A DNA stretch of 64,000 bases, taken from positions 1-64,000 of the forward strand of contig CAMXPV010000022.1 in NCBI GenBank assembly GCA_947245585.1. The letters are read 5' to 3'. Positions within the stretch are counted from its first letter, which is position 1; each line of letters starts with the position of its first letter. Positions 15,996 to 26,584 of this stretch are shown here, piece by piece. A program made the position numbers and the translations under genes. A model generated the notes under the pieces. The model was not told the DNA's origin. It saw only the letters and a program-made list of their open reading frames with translations, and made no database searches. Source of the DNA: an uncultured Lachnospiraceae bacterium (lineage in GTDB: Bacteria; Bacillota; Clostridia; Lachnospirales; Lachnospiraceae).

Positions 15996-18260
15996 TTACA
16001 CCTCCACAATGTGTATCTGCCATGCCTGAAACTCTTCCAGAGCTTCCGGAATGACCAATCCGCACTGTCTTAGCGCCGCACCGGTAACGGTCTCCCCCTC
16101 ATGATACCCGTAGGGCAGACATTGTAGAAATTTCTCCCTCATCTCCTCCGGCAGCTGTGTCATCCCCTCCATGTTCAGGCACATCCGGTAATACACCTCC
16201 TGGCAAAGTCCCTGTACCTTCACCGTGACAGGCGCGGCATTGCCTTCCACATGATGATAGACCGCGGTCACCAACGCTTCCTTTCCTTTCGGGTCCGCCG
16301 TCTCCCAGACCGTACACTGTCTGTCCGAGGGAGCCCGCAGACGGTAGTATTCGCCCGACTGGATCAAGTCATAGTGGGCCTTAAACCAGTGAATCTGTCG
16401 TTTTACTTCCTCTCCCTCCGCCTCCGGTATCTTTGTAATGTCCAACTCATATCCAAACGTTCCCGCCATGGCCACAGAGCCTCTGGTCGCAAAAGGAACA
16501 ATTCTTGCGGTCTGGTGATTGGGCACCGCAGAAACATGTGCTCCCATGGCAGATATCGGATAGCCGAAGGAAGTGCCATACTGGATGGAAAGTCTCGCTA
16601 TGGCATCCGAGTTATCACTGCACCAAATCTGTGGCGTGTAATACAACATACCTGCATCAAAGCGCCCGCCGCCGCCACTGCATCCCTCAAACAAAATGCG
16701 GGGGAATTTCTCCGTCAACGTCTCCAAAACCCGATACAGCCCTAACACATATCGGTGGGCAAACTCTCCCTGGCTTTGCGCCTCTAGCGCCATACTGTAT
16801 TTATCACAGATGCTTCTGTTAAAGTCCCACTTGACATAGGTGACCGGCGTTTCCTCAAAAATGGTGGACATCCGCCCTATGATGTAATCCTGTACATCCG
16901 CTCTGGAAAAATCAAGTACCAATTGATTTCTACTGAGGTCCGGTTGTCTCCCCGGCACCGCGACCGCCCAATCAGGATGCGCCCGATACAAGTCACTGTC
17001 CTCGGAAACAGCCTCCGGCTCAAACCAGAGCCCAAACTGCATGCCGCACTCCACAATCCGATCCGCCAATTCCTTCAACGTACATCCAAGCTTCTTTTCA
17101 TTGGGATACCAGTCGCCCAGACCAGAATTGTCATCGTCCCGTTTTCCAAACCAACCGTCGTCAAGCACAAAGAGCTCTATCCCCAGTCCCGCCGCCTTTC
17201 TGGCCATCTGCACCAACTGCTCCCCGCTAAACTGAAAATAAGTGGCTTCCCAGTTATTGATGAGCACGGGCCGACGCTTTTCCTTCCATTCCCCACGGCA
17301 GATATTTTTCCTGATGGTCCTGTGCAGATTTCGGCTGAGTGTGCCAAACCCTGCCCCGCTGTATGTCATCATAACCTCCGGCGTGTCAAAAGCTTCTCCC
17401 GGCCGAAGGTTCCACGCGAAATTATCGGGATGAATGCCGCAGATCACTCTGGTCTGATCCACCTGATCCTTTTCCGCCTCCATCTGGAACTCCCCGCTGT
17501 AAAGGAAAGAAAAACCGTAGCAGCTCCCCTTTTCCTCATCTGCATTTTTCTCACAGACAATCGCGAAGGGATTATAATGGTGACTGGATGTGCCGCGCAC
17601 ACTGCCGACGGCATGGATCCCATGCGTCAATTCGTCTCTCTGTATGTTTCTCTCCATGACATGTCTGCCATAGAAGGTAAGCCATTCGTAATCGCCGTCC
17701 AAAAAGTCCAGATTCATACTGGCCGCTTTCTGCAATAGGATCCCGTCATCTCCCCGGTTTATAATCTTAACAGCGCGGGTGATGATATCGTTCTCCTCCA
17801 ACACGCCATACAGAAGATGTATCTCCACTTTTGATGCGGCATCCTCCAAAATAACTTCCAGTGTGTCCGCTTCCTCTTCTAACGCGTATACCGCCGGAAG
17901 TCCCGGAATGGCATACTTGCCTTTTCTGATCCGGTAATCCTGAAAGCGCAGCTGCACCGCCTGACTGCCGTCCCCATTCTGTACTTTTAATGCGCTGATC
18001 CGATAGTCTCCCGTTCCATAGCAGCTATACTCCTGCGGAAGAACATCCAAAGAGTATTCTTTGCGTTTCCCCATCCCATAGGGATTTCCCGAAAACCCTC
18101 TGTTTCTTCCGCAGATTATATATGATTTATCCGTGTGATCCGTCCGCTCTCCATAATACACGTGAAGCAAAGTACCAAAGGCATCGGCTTTCATCTGATA
18201 CGTGGTATTTTTCGTGTGCAGTGTAAACAAACCATTTTTTCCATCTGCTATGATCGCCAT
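15996..18260 (-). CDS. Alpha-galactosidase, GH36
   Basis: A 754-residue retaining glycoside hydrolase of family 36, normal length for the family. N-terminal beta-sandwich (residues 1-330), then a TIM barrel with WFGKRDDDNSGLGDWYPNEKKL, the nucleophile Asp in YVKWDFNR and the acid/base region EGCSGGGGRFDAGML. No signal peptide, so it acts in the cytoplasm on imported alpha-galactosides (melibiose, raffinose type). Start preceded by AAGGAG. It follows the chemoreceptor gene by twelve bases, so they probably form one transcript; a carbohydrate ABC transporter 10 kb away could supply substrate, which is inference. Confidence 0.95.
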   Translation of the reverse strand: MAIIADGKNGLFTLHTKNTTYQMKADAFGTLLHVYYGERTDHTDKSYIICGRNRGFSGNPYGMGKRKEYSLDVLPQEYSCYGTGDYRISALKVQNGDGSQAVQLRFQDYRIRKGKYAIPGLPAVYALEEEADTLEVILEDAASKVEIHLLYGVLEENDIITRAVKIINRGDDGILLQKAASMNLDFLDGDYEWLTFYGRHVMERNIQRDELTHGIHAVGSVRGTSSHHYNPFAIVCEKNADEEKGSCYGFSFLYSGEFQMEAEKDQVDQTRVICGIHPDNFAWNLRPGEAFDTPEVMMTYSGAGFGTLSRNLHRTIRKNICRGEWKEKRRPVLINNWEATYFQFSGEQLVQMARKAAGLGIELFVLDDGWFGKRDDDNSGLGDWYPNEKKLGCTLKELADRIVECGMQFGLWFEPEAVSEDSDLYRAHPDWAVAVPGRQPDLSRNQLVLDFSRADVQDYIIGRMSTIFEETPVTYVKWDFNRSICDKYSMALEAQSQGEFAHRYVLGLYRVLETLTEKFPRILFEGCSGGGGRFDAGMLYYTPQIWCSDNSDAIARLSIQYGTSFGYPISAMGAHVSAVPNHQTARIVPFATRGSVAMAGTFGYELDITKIPEAEGEEVKRQIHWFKAHYDLIQSGEYYRLRAPSDRQCTVWETADPKGKEALVTAVYHHVEGNAAPVTVKVQGLCQEVYYRMCLNMEGMTQLPEEMREKFLQCLPYGYHEGETVTGAALRQCGLVIPEALEEFQAWQIHIVEV

Positions 18261-18272
18261 TCAGATTCTCCT

Positions 18273-20249
18273 TCAAGTTGATTGTGCAAGCGTAAACTGA
18301 TCCACCAACTCTTTCAAACATGTTGCCTCCGCCGAAAGCTCCTCGCTTGCAGCAGCGCTTTCCTCCGCTGTAGCGCTGTTAGTCTGTACCACAATCGAGA
18401 TCTGATTGATTCCCTCGGCGATCTGCTCCACCGCCTCAGACTGCTCGTTGGATACCGCAGCAATCTCGTCAATCGCCTCAACCACCGTTTGAATGCTGTT
18501 TACAACATCAAGCAACACATCCGCCGTGTTCCTTGCAATTTCCGTACCGATATGTACCGCGTCCGTAGAGTTTTCAATCAACTCCGAAGTAGTCTTGGCT
18601 GCCGCCGCCGATTTGCCCGCCAGATTGCGAACCTCCTCCGCGACAACGGCAAACCCCTTGCCTGCGGTGCCTGCCCTCGCCGCCTCCACGGCCGCATTTA
18701 AGGCAAGAATATTTGTCTGGAACGCGATATCGTCTATGGTCTTTAAAATCTTCTCAATCTCATCGGAGCTTTCCTGAATCCGCTCCATGGCATTCACCAG
18801 ATTCTGCATCTTCTGGTTGCAAAGAAGTACATCTTCGCCGGTCTGATGGGTCTGGCCACGGGCATCCAAAGCGCCCTTTGCCGTATTTTTCACTTGTTCT
18901 GAAATAACGCTGATCCGCGAAGCAAGTTCCTCCACCGAACTGGCCTGCTCTGTGGTGCCCTGCCCTAACATCTGCGCGCTTGCAGACAACTGATTGCTGG
19001 CATCAGACACCTCTCCCGCAGAATGATTGACCTGACGCATGGCGCTGCTCAACGCCTCCTTCATATTGCGCATGGAGAGCAAAATACTCCGGAAACTGCC
19101 GACATAGACATCCTCATGTTCGGTGCGGACATTCAAATTCTGATTTGCCATCTCATTAAGCAAATACCCGATATCATTGATCACCGTGCGCAGCCCTTCC
19201 ACCAGGGAGGCTGTAGATCTGGCAAGCATGCCCGTCTCATCCCTGCTGGTAATTTTGGGCACCGGCGTTTCCAAATCACCCTCCACAAGCAGCCTCATGC
19301 GATCTGCACAGGCCCTCATCGGTTTACTGATCCTTGTAGCCAATACCAATGCTATGATAATGGATACCAACATGGCGATAAGAATCACTGCAATATTAAC
19401 CACCATCGCATCCCGCGTGGAAGCCAGATAATTCAACTGCGGCGCAGTCACTGCAATGCTCCATCCATCCGTATCCTCCACAGGCGCATAGGCGGCAAAC
19501 ATTGGTGTCTCTCCACTTGTATAACTTCCAAATCCGGTTTTTCCCTGACGCATTTCGGCGTGTATCGCCGCCAGCTCTGCCAACGTCGAATCGCTCTTAG
19601 ACTCCGTCTCTATATTCTGAACCGTGATCGTCTCAAGGGTAATGTCGGCAATCGTATCACCGGATTTATTAATCATGTAAGCCCTGCTGTTTTCACCAAT
19701 CTGAATCACCGATACGATATCATTCAAAAAAGTCTCGCGCGGAACAAAATACACCACGCCGACAATGGATTTCCCATAATTCTCCTCGGCATATAAAGGC
19801 GCTGCCACCATGATGGATAATTCCCCTGTGATCTTACTGATCAGCGGCTCCGATACATAGATATTGCCCTGCATGGCCTGCTGTACATATTCCCGGTCAG
19901 AATAGTCCTTCCCGTCAAAAATGCTGATGCCGTCCATGCCAATGATATTTCCCCTCTGGAACCCGTGCATGGCAACGCGGTCGTCAATGATAGCCCGCTT
20001 CTCCTCCACCGGAACATCCGCATCTGCCAACTCCGGAATACACCCAATCTCCATGACAGCATTCTTGTAAGCCGTCAGCTCCTGCTGTGCGCGGCCTGCC
20101 GCCAAAATAGCAGTCTCTGTCATCATCTGCTCCACTGTGGCCATAGTGCTGTTGTAGTTCAGCAAAACGGCAAAAGAACCGGATGCAATCAGGCTGACCA
20201 GCACAGTTAAAATGAGACATAAAGTAATTTTTGTTCGAATACTTTTCAT
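18273..20249 (-). CDS. Methyl-accepting chemotaxis protein with dCache domain
   Basis: A 658-residue chemoreceptor. It has an N-terminal membrane helix (about 8-30), an extracellular double-Cache ligand domain (about 40-270), a second membrane helix, a HAMP domain ([22 protein letters not shown]) and a long cytoplasmic coiled coil with the signalling tip [14 protein letters not shown]...[13 protein letters not shown]. The ATG at 20249 was chosen because GGGGG lies eight bases before it; an ATG three codons upstream touches that sequence. It is upstream of and twelve bases from the alpha-galactosidase gene, which hints that its ligand is a sugar or related nutrient. Confidence 0.95.
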   Translation of the reverse strand: MKSIRTKITLCLILTVLVSLIASGSFAVLLNYNSTMATVEQMMTETAILAAGRAQQELTAYKNAVMEIGCIPELADADVPVEEKRAIIDDRVAMHGFQRGNIIGMDGISIFDGKDYSDREYVQQAMQGNIYVSEPLISKITGELSIMVAAPLYAEENYGKSIVGVVYFVPRETFLNDIVSVIQIGENSRAYMINKSGDTIADITLETITVQNIETESKSDSTLAELAAIHAEMRQGKTGFGSYTSGETPMFAAYAPVEDTDGWSIAVTAPQLNYLASTRDAMVVNIAVILIAMLVSIIIALVLATRISKPMRACADRMRLLVEGDLETPVPKITSRDETGMLARSTASLVEGLRTVINDIGYLLNEMANQNLNVRTEHEDVYVGSFRSILLSMRNMKEALSSAMRQVNHSAGEVSDASNQLSASAQMLGQGTTEQASSVEELASRISVISEQVKNTAKGALDARGQTHQTGEDVLLCNQKMQNLVNAMERIQESSDEIEKILKTIDDIAFQTNILALNAAVEAARAGTAGKGFAVVAEEVRNLAGKSAAAAKTTSELIENSTDAVHIGTEIARNTADVLLDVVNSIQTVVEAIDEIAAVSNEQSEAVEQIAEGINQISIVVQTNSATAEESAAASEELSAEATCLKELVDQFTLAQST

Positions 20250-20366
20250 TTCGTCCATCCCCCGCTAACATAAGTGAAATATAAGATATCGTGGACCAAT
20301 TATCCTTTTATTTCCACCGACATCAATCCTATTATAAAATCTTCATTTCTCCCTTGTCAACCACCT

Positions 20367-21290
20367 TCAAATATAGTCTTTGCGAAAGTGAATCTCAGAC
20401 AAAATTCCTGTCTCAAGATATTTATAAAAAATACCCGTCGCAACACTTTTTCCCCGTCCTCTGTCCGCAATGACTTGAATCGAACGCCTGGGAAGCGTGG
20501 CATTTAGGGGAATCTGTACCAGCTCTCCATCCTGAATCAGAGGCGCTGCCATCTGTTTGGGCACAAAGCCCATACCAAAATTATTTTTGAGAAGTGGCAG
20601 CATCAGATCTGAGGTTGCCACCTCTATGTCAAGTTCCATATCCACCTTGTGTCCCACAAAGAAATTTTTATACAGTTCGTAAGTTACCGTCTCTCTGCCA
20701 AGTCCCACCAGCGGATACGCCTTTAACGCCTTTACTTCCATGGGTTCTCCACACAAATCTGCATATGCCGTCCCGCCTACCAGAATTTCTTCAAAATCCA
20801 ATACCTTTAAGCAGGACACGGTTTTTGGCACCTCAAAAGGCGAAGTAATCACTGCAAAGTCCAGTTCGCCATTCAAAAGGTGCCGGATCGTCTCAAGAGT
20901 CGTCCGATTATGAATCTTGATTCTGATAGCCGGGTATTCCTTTTTAAAGCCGCGCAGCACCTGCAGCAAAAAAAGATGAAGCGCCGTCTCCGTCGCCCCG
21001 ATCTCTATCGTACCGCTCTTCCTCGCATCCTTCCCGCAGATTTCCTCCTGCCCGTCCAGGATATTTCTGTATGCAATCGCCACATGGGAATACAGACGTT
21101 CCCCCTCCTCTGTCAGACTGACTCCCCTTGCCCCACGGATAAATAACTTACAGTTTAGCTGTTCTTCCAGAAGTTTCATGATCCGTGTCACATTAGGCTG
21201 GTTGCTCCCAAGCGCAGCAGCCGCCTTCGTAATATTTCCGTATTTCGCCACAAAATAAAAGATTTTATAATACTCGAAATTTATATCCAT
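20367..21290 (-). CDS. LysR family transcriptional regulator
   Basis: A 307-residue LysR-type regulator: N-terminal winged HTH (residues 1-60, FYFVAKYGNITKAAAALGSNQPNVTRIMKLLEEQL) and a periplasmic-binding-like effector domain (about 90-295). It is divergent from the MATE gene at 21394 with a 100-base A+T-rich gap, the usual arrangement for a LysR regulator and its target. Ribosome binding site is weak (AAAAAAG). Effector is unknown. Confidence 0.92.
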   Translation of the reverse strand: MDINFEYYKIFYFVAKYGNITKAAAALGSNQPNVTRIMKLLEEQLNCKLFIRGARGVSLTEEGERLYSHVAIAYRNILDGQEEICGKDARKSGTIEIGATETALHLFLLQVLRGFKKEYPAIRIKIHNRTTLETIRHLLNGELDFAVITSPFEVPKTVSCLKVLDFEEILVGGTAYADLCGEPMEVKALKAYPLVGLGRETVTYELYKNFFVGHKVDMELDIEVATSDLMLPLLKNNFGMGFVPKQMAAPLIQDGELVQIPLNATLPRRSIQVIADRGRGKSVATGIFYKYLETGILSEIHFRKDYI

Positions 21291-21393
21291 ATCTTTTTTA
21301 CATGCCTTTCATGTATTATATATATTTTTCATATTTTATCAAGGGTATTATAATACATTTTTAGACAGGAGTAAATCACAGAAGGGATATGAT

Positions 21394-22728
21394 ATGATGA
21401 ACAAAGATTTGACAGAAGGAAAAGCGGAATCCGTACTCTGGCAGTTTTGCCTTCCGCTGTTTGGCAGCATCATTTTTCAACAGTTATACAACATAGCGGA
21501 TTCTCTTGTGGCCGGGAAATTTATCGGTGAAAACGCGCTTGCCGCCGTAGGAAACAGCTATGAAATCACCCTGATTTTTATCGCCTTTGCCTTCGGCTGT
21601 AATATCGGCTGCTCCGTCATCGTCTCACAGCTCTTTGGCGCAAAGGATTACGGGCGATTAAAAACCGCGGTAACCACTGCCTGCATTTTCAGCGCAGCGC
21701 TCTGCGGCTTATTAATGCTCATCGGTATATTGGCCTGCGGTCCCCTGCTTTCCTTAATCCATACGCCACAGGAAGTTTTCGCAGACTCTAAACTCTATCT
21801 GGACATTTATGTGTGGGGTCTTCCCTTCGTTTTTTTCTATAATATTGCTACCGGTATCTTCTCTGCCCTTGGAGACTCCAGGACCCCCTTTTATTTCCTT
21901 GCCGTCTCCTCCACCGCAAATATCGCCGTGGATATCTTATTTGTAAAAGCGTTTCATATGGGCGTCGCAGGCGTGGCGTGGGCTACCTTTCTCTGTCAGG
22001 GTGTAAGCTGCCTGTTGGCTGTCCTCACAGTTTGGAGCCGCATGAAAAAAATCGAGACGACGAAAAAATCCGCCCTTTTTGACCTAGATATTCTAAAAAA
22101 GATTGCAGTCATCGCCGTCCCCAGCATCCTGCAGCAAAGTTTTATCTCCATCGGCAATATTCTGATTCAGAGCGTAATCAACGGTTTCGGCCCCTCCGTC
22201 ATGGCGGGGTATTCCGCCGCTGTCAAGCTAAACAATATGGTGATTACCTCCTTCACCACCATCGGAAACGGCATCTCGAATTTTTCCGCCCAAAATCTGG
22301 GTGCGCATAAATTTGGCCGGATTAAGGAAGGCTTTCGCGCCGGTCTGAAAATGGTATGGTGTCTGTGTATTCCCTTCTGCCTGATCTATCTTTTCCTCGG
22401 CAAATATCTTCTGCTTTTGTTTATGGAGCGAAACGCCGCCGCTGCCCTGCAGACAGGCAGACAGTTTCTCTGGATTTTATCGCCCTTCTATTTCGTTGTA
22501 TCCGCTAAATTAGTGGCCGACGGCATTTTACGCGGGGTCAGCGCCATGAAGCAGTTCATGGCCGGCACTTTCACCGACCTGATTCTGCGTGTGGTTCTGG
22601 CCTTTGTCCTCTCCGGCTTGACCGGCTCTGCGTTGGGGATCTGGTGCGCCTGGCCGATCGGATGGAGTATCGCTATGGTGATGTCGGTCTGCTTTTACAG
22701 ACAGGTGGTGGAAAAGCACAAAGCATAA
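21394..22728 (+). CDS. MATE family efflux transporter
   Basis: A 444-residue twelve-helix antiporter (FGSIIFQQLYNIADSLVAGKFIGENALAAVG at the start is typical). Two adjacent ATGs (21394, 21397) are possible; the site GAAGGG is nine or so bases upstream. The divergent LysR gene is a likely regulator. It converges with the GNAT gene with only 22 bases between. Confidence 0.92.
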   Translation: MMNKDLTEGKAESVLWQFCLPLFGSIIFQQLYNIADSLVAGKFIGENALAAVGNSYEITLIFIAFAFGCNIGCSVIVSQLFGAKDYGRLKTAVTTACIFSAALCGLLMLIGILACGPLLSLIHTPQEVFADSKLYLDIYVWGLPFVFFYNIATGIFSALGDSRTPFYFLAVSSTANIAVDILFVKAFHMGVAGVAWATFLCQGVSCLLAVLTVWSRMKKIETTKKSALFDLDILKKIAVIAVPSILQQSFISIGNILIQSVINGFGPSVMAGYSAAVKLNNMVITSFTTIGNGISNFSAQNLGAHKFGRIKEGFRAGLKMVWCLCIPFCLIYLFLGKYLLLLFMERNAAAALQTGRQFLWILSPFYFVVSAKLVADGILRGVSAMKQFMAGTFTDLILRVVLAFVLSGLTGSALGIWCAWPIGWSIAMVMSVCFYRQVVEKHKA

Positions 22729-22750
22729 CTTCCTCCACGCCAAACGCCCT

Positions 22751-23518
22751 TCACCGATTCATCCCATCCACAACCTCCGCCGGCTTCACCGTCATCTCCA
22801 CCCACGCAGGAATAAATCCGCTCTTCACGGCGTTTCGCACCGACGGAATATTGGACCATGCGGAGCAGTAAAAAGGCACCTTTCCCCTCTCCAGGATTTC
22901 CGCCGCCAGCTTTCCTGTGATGGAAGCTGCGATTCCTTTTCTTCTGTATGCCGGCAGTACGTCAACGCCGATCTGCCACATGGTATCGCAGTCAGCGGAA
23001 GCGCCCGCAAGCCCGATCAGTTTTCCGTCATCATACGCGCCAATTCCCAGAACGTCCCTCTCTCTTCTGTCCTCGCACAGCGCATTGCCCCACTCCGGCT
23101 GATAGAGCTCCCCGAAATCCTCCTGCGTCAGAATTTTCGTCTCATACGCACAGGGCAATGCCTGAACCTTGTCCACATCCGGAAGATAGTATTCCGCCAT
23201 AAAGCATACTTTCTGTCCCATCGGCTGTAACCGCTCACTCAACCAGTTTAGATTGGGTGTCTCGAAACAGTGATAGAACGTAAATTTGTGGATATACTCT
23301 TCTACGATTTCCCGGTACTCTTCCTTCACCGAAGCCACGATATGATTGCCGTAGGAAACCATATTGCAGGTGATCGGCTCCTTATAATAGGCCCGCGCCT
23401 TCGGCCCTACACCGGATGATACGATCACGGGCTCATCACGCAAAAAATCCTCCGCTTTGCAGTTGATATCCCGTGCCGACTGTCGCATTGCAATTTGAAG
23501 GATTTCTCTGTTTGTCAT
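22751..23518 (-). CDS. GNAT family N-acetyltransferase
   Basis: A 255-residue protein whose C-terminal half holds the acetyl-CoA binding motif of GNAT enzymes (DVLPAYRRKGIAASITGKLAAEILERG, then SAWSNIPSVRNAVKSGFIP). The N-terminal half is a less conserved region that may bind the acceptor. Start preceded by AAGGAG. The AlkD gene lies just upstream (38 bases), so both may be co-transcribed. Acceptor is unknown. Confidence 0.88.
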   Translation of the reverse strand: MTNREILQIAMRQSARDINCKAEDFLRDEPVIVSSGVGPKARAYYKEPITCNMVSYGNHIVASVKEEYREIVEEYIHKFTFYHCFETPNLNWLSERLQPMGQKVCFMAEYYLPDVDKVQALPCAYETKILTQEDFGELYQPEWGNALCEDRRERDVLGIGAYDDGKLIGLAGASADCDTMWQIGVDVLPAYRRKGIAASITGKLAAEILERGKVPFYCSAWSNIPSVRNAVKSGFIPAWVEMTVKPAEVVDGMNR

Positions 23519-23555
23519 AACTTTTACTCCTTAAAAAATCGTTCCGGGCGGCCTG

Positions 23556-24251
23556 TCACCCCTTTTTTACGGCCACCTTCAAGCCTCTCAAATATGCCTT
23601 CTGCTCCGCCGTAATGCGGTTGCTCTCAATGGCCTTCTGGATCGCCTTATTGTGTGTCCACGGGGCAAGCCGCACCTCTTCGATATAGGGCAGCGCCGCC
23701 TCATACTGTTTTGCCAGCGCCGTGGCAAAATACCATGCGGACATCATATTGATATAGTATTCCTCCGAGCGAACCGCAGAAACCATCTCCAGATAAGCCG
23801 TATCAAAATCCGCATCCAGAAAATGTTCCATCAGCATACCAATGGCAAACCGCACCGTATACGTCTGATCAGAGATAATCCACTCCCTGATATAAGGTAA
23901 CAGCTCCGGTCTGTGCTTCTTAAACACTTTCGGGGATAACTGGTCGCAGGTGGCCCAGTTATCTATGAACGGCAAAAACGCGGTAAGCTCCGCCATGCAC
24001 TGTGCAAAATCCTTTCTCTCGGAAATGACAAAGGCGTGCAGTTGATTCTCGTCGAAATAGGTATGGGGAAGCGTCTTCAAAAATACGCTTATATCCTCCC
24101 TTTTTGCCATCTGCCTTGCCATTTTCCGAAGCTTTGGCGTGCGCACGCCGATCATGGAACCCTCCGCCAGATTCGGAATAAGCTTTTCCTGAAAATCGCG
24201 GTAGGCCGTGTCCTGTAATGCAAACAATTCCTTTTGTATCTCTTCAATCAT
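23556..24251 (-). CDS. DNA alkylation repair protein (AlkD-like)
   Basis: A 231-residue all-helical HEAT-repeat DNA glycosylase. It shows family features IGVRTPKLRKMARQMAK, YFDENQLHAFVIS, FLPFIDNWATCDQLSPK and NKAIQKAIESNRI. AlkD removes 3-methyl and 7-methyl purines without base flipping. Start preceded by GAGGAGG. It precedes the GNAT gene on the same strand. Confidence 0.92.
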   Translation of the reverse strand: MIEEIQKELFALQDTAYRDFQEKLIPNLAEGSMIGVRTPKLRKMARQMAKREDISVFLKTLPHTYFDENQLHAFVISERKDFAQCMAELTAFLPFIDNWATCDQLSPKVFKKHRPELLPYIREWIISDQTYTVRFAIGMLMEHFLDADFDTAYLEMVSAVRSEEYYINMMSAWYFATALAKQYEAALPYIEEVRLAPWTHNKAIQKAIESNRITAEQKAYLRGLKVAVKKG

Positions 24252-24263
24252 GCCTGATCCTCC

Positions 24264-24705
24264 TCATTCCACCGTAATCCTTCCCTGCGGGCTCTCATAT
24301 TCCTTCCCAATCACTCCGCCAAGGCTGTCAATGTAATCAATCAGCACCTGATAATCCGGCTTTCCATCGTCAGTTAGAAGCACATGATCCACAAATAAAT
24401 TCAAGCCATCGCCCTGCAAGATTTCTACCTCCTTCACCCTGCGGTTTTCCACCATCTGTTCCAGAGAATCTTTTCCGATCTGGAACAGAACACCCTCCTG
24501 CGCCGTATCCTCCGTCTGCTTTTCCTCTGTATTCCGCGTTTTTTCCTTTTATCCACCGCGCGCACTCCGTCACCACCATAACGGTCTCCACATAGGTATA
24601 GGGGATCAAAAAAGCCATAACTTCCCGTCTCTCCGGTGTCTCAAAGAGATTGGACATGATATAATCCACCTTGCCTGATACGCTGCCTGTCCCTATCTTT
24701 CCATC
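24264..24705 (-). pseudogene. Remnant of an extracellular solute-binding protein-like gene
   Basis: Conceptual translation from about 24705 reads GSVSGKVDYIMSNLFETPERREVMAFLIPYTYVETVMVV, which matches the mobile-domain region of family-3 solute-binding proteins (the pattern for ligand binding and D-I-x-x-x-x-x-x-x-T-x-E-R). The frame changes near a run of six A at 24548-24555, then continues with GVLFQIGKDSLEQMVENRRVKEVEILQ to a stop at 24264. The part after the shift has no family I recognise. There is no start codon and an in-frame stop lies just upstream, so this is a 5'-truncated, frameshifted fragment. Limits are approximate. Confidence 0.65.
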
Positions 24706-24826
24706 CTATCTGCATACACTCACTATTTTATACTATCTTTTGAACCTTAAATTTGCAAGACTCCTGTAAAAAACTATGGAAAAATGACCATACTCTATAG
24801 AAAAAGGAAGGCATACTCAGACAGTT

Positions 24827-26584
24827 ATGGATATTTTTGACACTTTGAAACTGGCCGGAGGCTTAAGCCTCTTTCTTTTCGGCATGAACGTGATGAGTGA
24901 AGCCCTTGAGCGGCGCGCCGAAGGGAGCTTGAAACGGCTCCTTGCCAGGCTGACCCAAAATAAAACCGTCGGCTTTCTGACCGGGTTACTCGTCACCGCC
25001 GTGATACAAAGCTCCTCTGCGGCTACCGTGATGGTGGTCGGTTTCGTCAATTCCGGCGTGATGACGTTAAAGCAGGCCATCAATGTCATTATGGGCGCGA
25101 ATGTGGGCACCACCATCACCGCATGGCTTTTAAGCCTAAGCGGCATTTCTAGCGATAACCTTTTTATTCGCATGTTAAAACCAACCTCCTTTACGCCCAT
25201 TTTGGCAACGGCAGGCATCCTTCTTTTCCTATTCGGAAAAAACAGCAATAAAAAGGATTCCGGCACCATACTGCTTGGCTTCTCCACTCTCATGTTCGGC
25301 ATGGACGCCATGTCCGGCTCCGTGGCCGGCCTCGCCGATGTACCGGCCTTCCAACAGATGTTTATCCTGTTTCAAAATCCGCTTCTTGGCATTCTCGTTG
25401 GAGCTGTTCTCACGGCGGTAATCCAGTCAAGCTCAGCCTCCGTCGGCATTTTGCAGGCTCTCGCCTCCACGGGGCAAGTCTCCTATGGCGCGGCCATGCC
25501 GATTATTATGGGTCAGAATATCGGCACCTGCGCAACGGCGATTCTCTCCTCCTTCGGCGCTACAAAAAATGCAAAACGGGCGGCGGTTGTCCATCTGTCC
25601 TTTAACATTCTGGGAACGGCGATCCTGCTCCTCGCCTTTCTGCCCGTATCCATGTTTCTGAAACCACCGCTCTTAGATCAACCGGCTACCTTATTTGGCA
25701 TTGCGCTCACCCACTCTGCTTTTAATATCGTGTGCACACTTTTGCTTCTCCCCACCTCCGCTCTGTTGGAAAGACTGGCTGTCAGGCTTGTGCCGGACTC
25801 CGGAAAGGAAACGGCTGCCTCCGAGTTGGACGAGCGTCTCCTCGCCACGCCCCATATCGCTCTCGACAGATGCTATACGTTGGTTCAGGAAATGGCGGAA
25901 ATTTCCACAAACTCCCTGAAAAGCGGAATAGAACTTTTGGCATGGTACGACAAGCAGGCCGCAAAAAAAGTGCGGGCCGCAGAGGAAAAATGCGATCACT
26001 ATGAAGATATATTGGGCACCTACCTTGTAAAATTGAGCAGCTACCAGATGAGCGATGCGGACAGCGGAAATGTCTCCATGATGTTAAAGGTGATCGGTGA
26101 TCTGGAACGGATTTCAGACCACAGCATCCATATTCTGGAATCCGCCGAAGAATTGCGTGAGAAGAAAATTCAATTTACAGAAGAAGCGCAAAAAGAGTTG
26201 GCTGTGCTTTGCAGCGCCGTATCAGAAATCATGACCCTTGCCTGCACGGCATTCGTAAAAAATGATCTGGATCTGTCCATGAACATTGAACCCCTGGAAC
26301 AGGTGATCGACGATTTGAAGGAAGAAATGCGAAACGCCCATGTCCTTCGCCTGAAAGACGGTGTCTGTTCTATAGAGACGGGCTTTATCTGGTTGGATCT
26401 CCTCACCAGTCTGGAAAGGGCGGCGGATCACTGTTCCAACATCGCAATTTGTATTGTGGATGCCTCAAAAAACAATATGAATCTGCACCGTTCCCTTTCC
26501 GTCATGAAAGAGGAAAGCCCTTATTATAAAAAACAGTACGCATTCTACTCAAAAAAATATACACTGTCAAAGACTACCGGATAA
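24827..26584 (+). CDS. Na/Pi cotransporter family protein with PhoU-like domain
   Basis: A 585-residue NptA/YjbB-type membrane protein. Two repeats carry the QSSS signature (VIQSSSAATVMVVGFVNSG near residue 63 and VIQSSSASVGILQALASTG near 200), within two transporter halves to residue 320. A PhoU-like helical domain (about 345-560; SLKSGIELLAWYDK, DLERISDHSIHI, DLLTSLERAADHCSNIA) follows. Likely sodium-coupled phosphate transport, inferred from family. The ribosome binding site AAGGAAGG lies fifteen bases before the ATG, further than usual. The end overlaps the convergent flavodoxin gene by eleven bases. Confidence 0.92.
   Translation: MDIFDTLKLAGGLSLFLFGMNVMSEALERRAEGSLKRLLARLTQNKTVGFLTGLLVTAVIQSSSAATVMVVGFVNSGVMTLKQAINVIMGANVGTTITAWLLSLSGISSDNLFIRMLKPTSFTPILATAGILLFLFGKNSNKKDSGTILLGFSTLMFGMDAMSGSVAGLADVPAFQQMFILFQNPLLGILVGAVLTAVIQSSSASVGILQALASTGQVSYGAAMPIIMGQNIGTCATAILSSFGATKNAKRAAVVHLSFNILGTAILLLAFLPVSMFLKPPLLDQPATLFGIALTHSAFNIVCTLLLLPTSALLERLAVRLVPDSGKETAASELDERLLATPHIALDRCYTLVQEMAEISTNSLKSGIELLAWYDKQAAKKVRAAEEKCDHYEDILGTYLVKLSSYQMSDADSGNVSMMLKVIGDLERISDHSIHILESAEELREKKIQFTEEAQKELAVLCSAVSEIMTLACTAFVKNDLDLSMNIEPLEQVIDDLKEEMRNAHVLRLKDGVCSIETGFIWLDLLTSLERAADHCSNIAICIVDASKNNMNLHRSLSVMKEESPYYKKQYAFYSKKYTLSKTTG

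Noticed and set aside
16923-17738. Plus-strand open frame of 271 codons opposite alpha-galactosidase
   Set aside because: No start signal or recognisable features; the minus strand encodes a full GH36 enzyme.
24705-24826. Possible riboswitch before the Na/Pi cotransporter
   Set aside because: No conserved aptamer core or terminator seen; the region looks like remnant DNA and a weak promoter.
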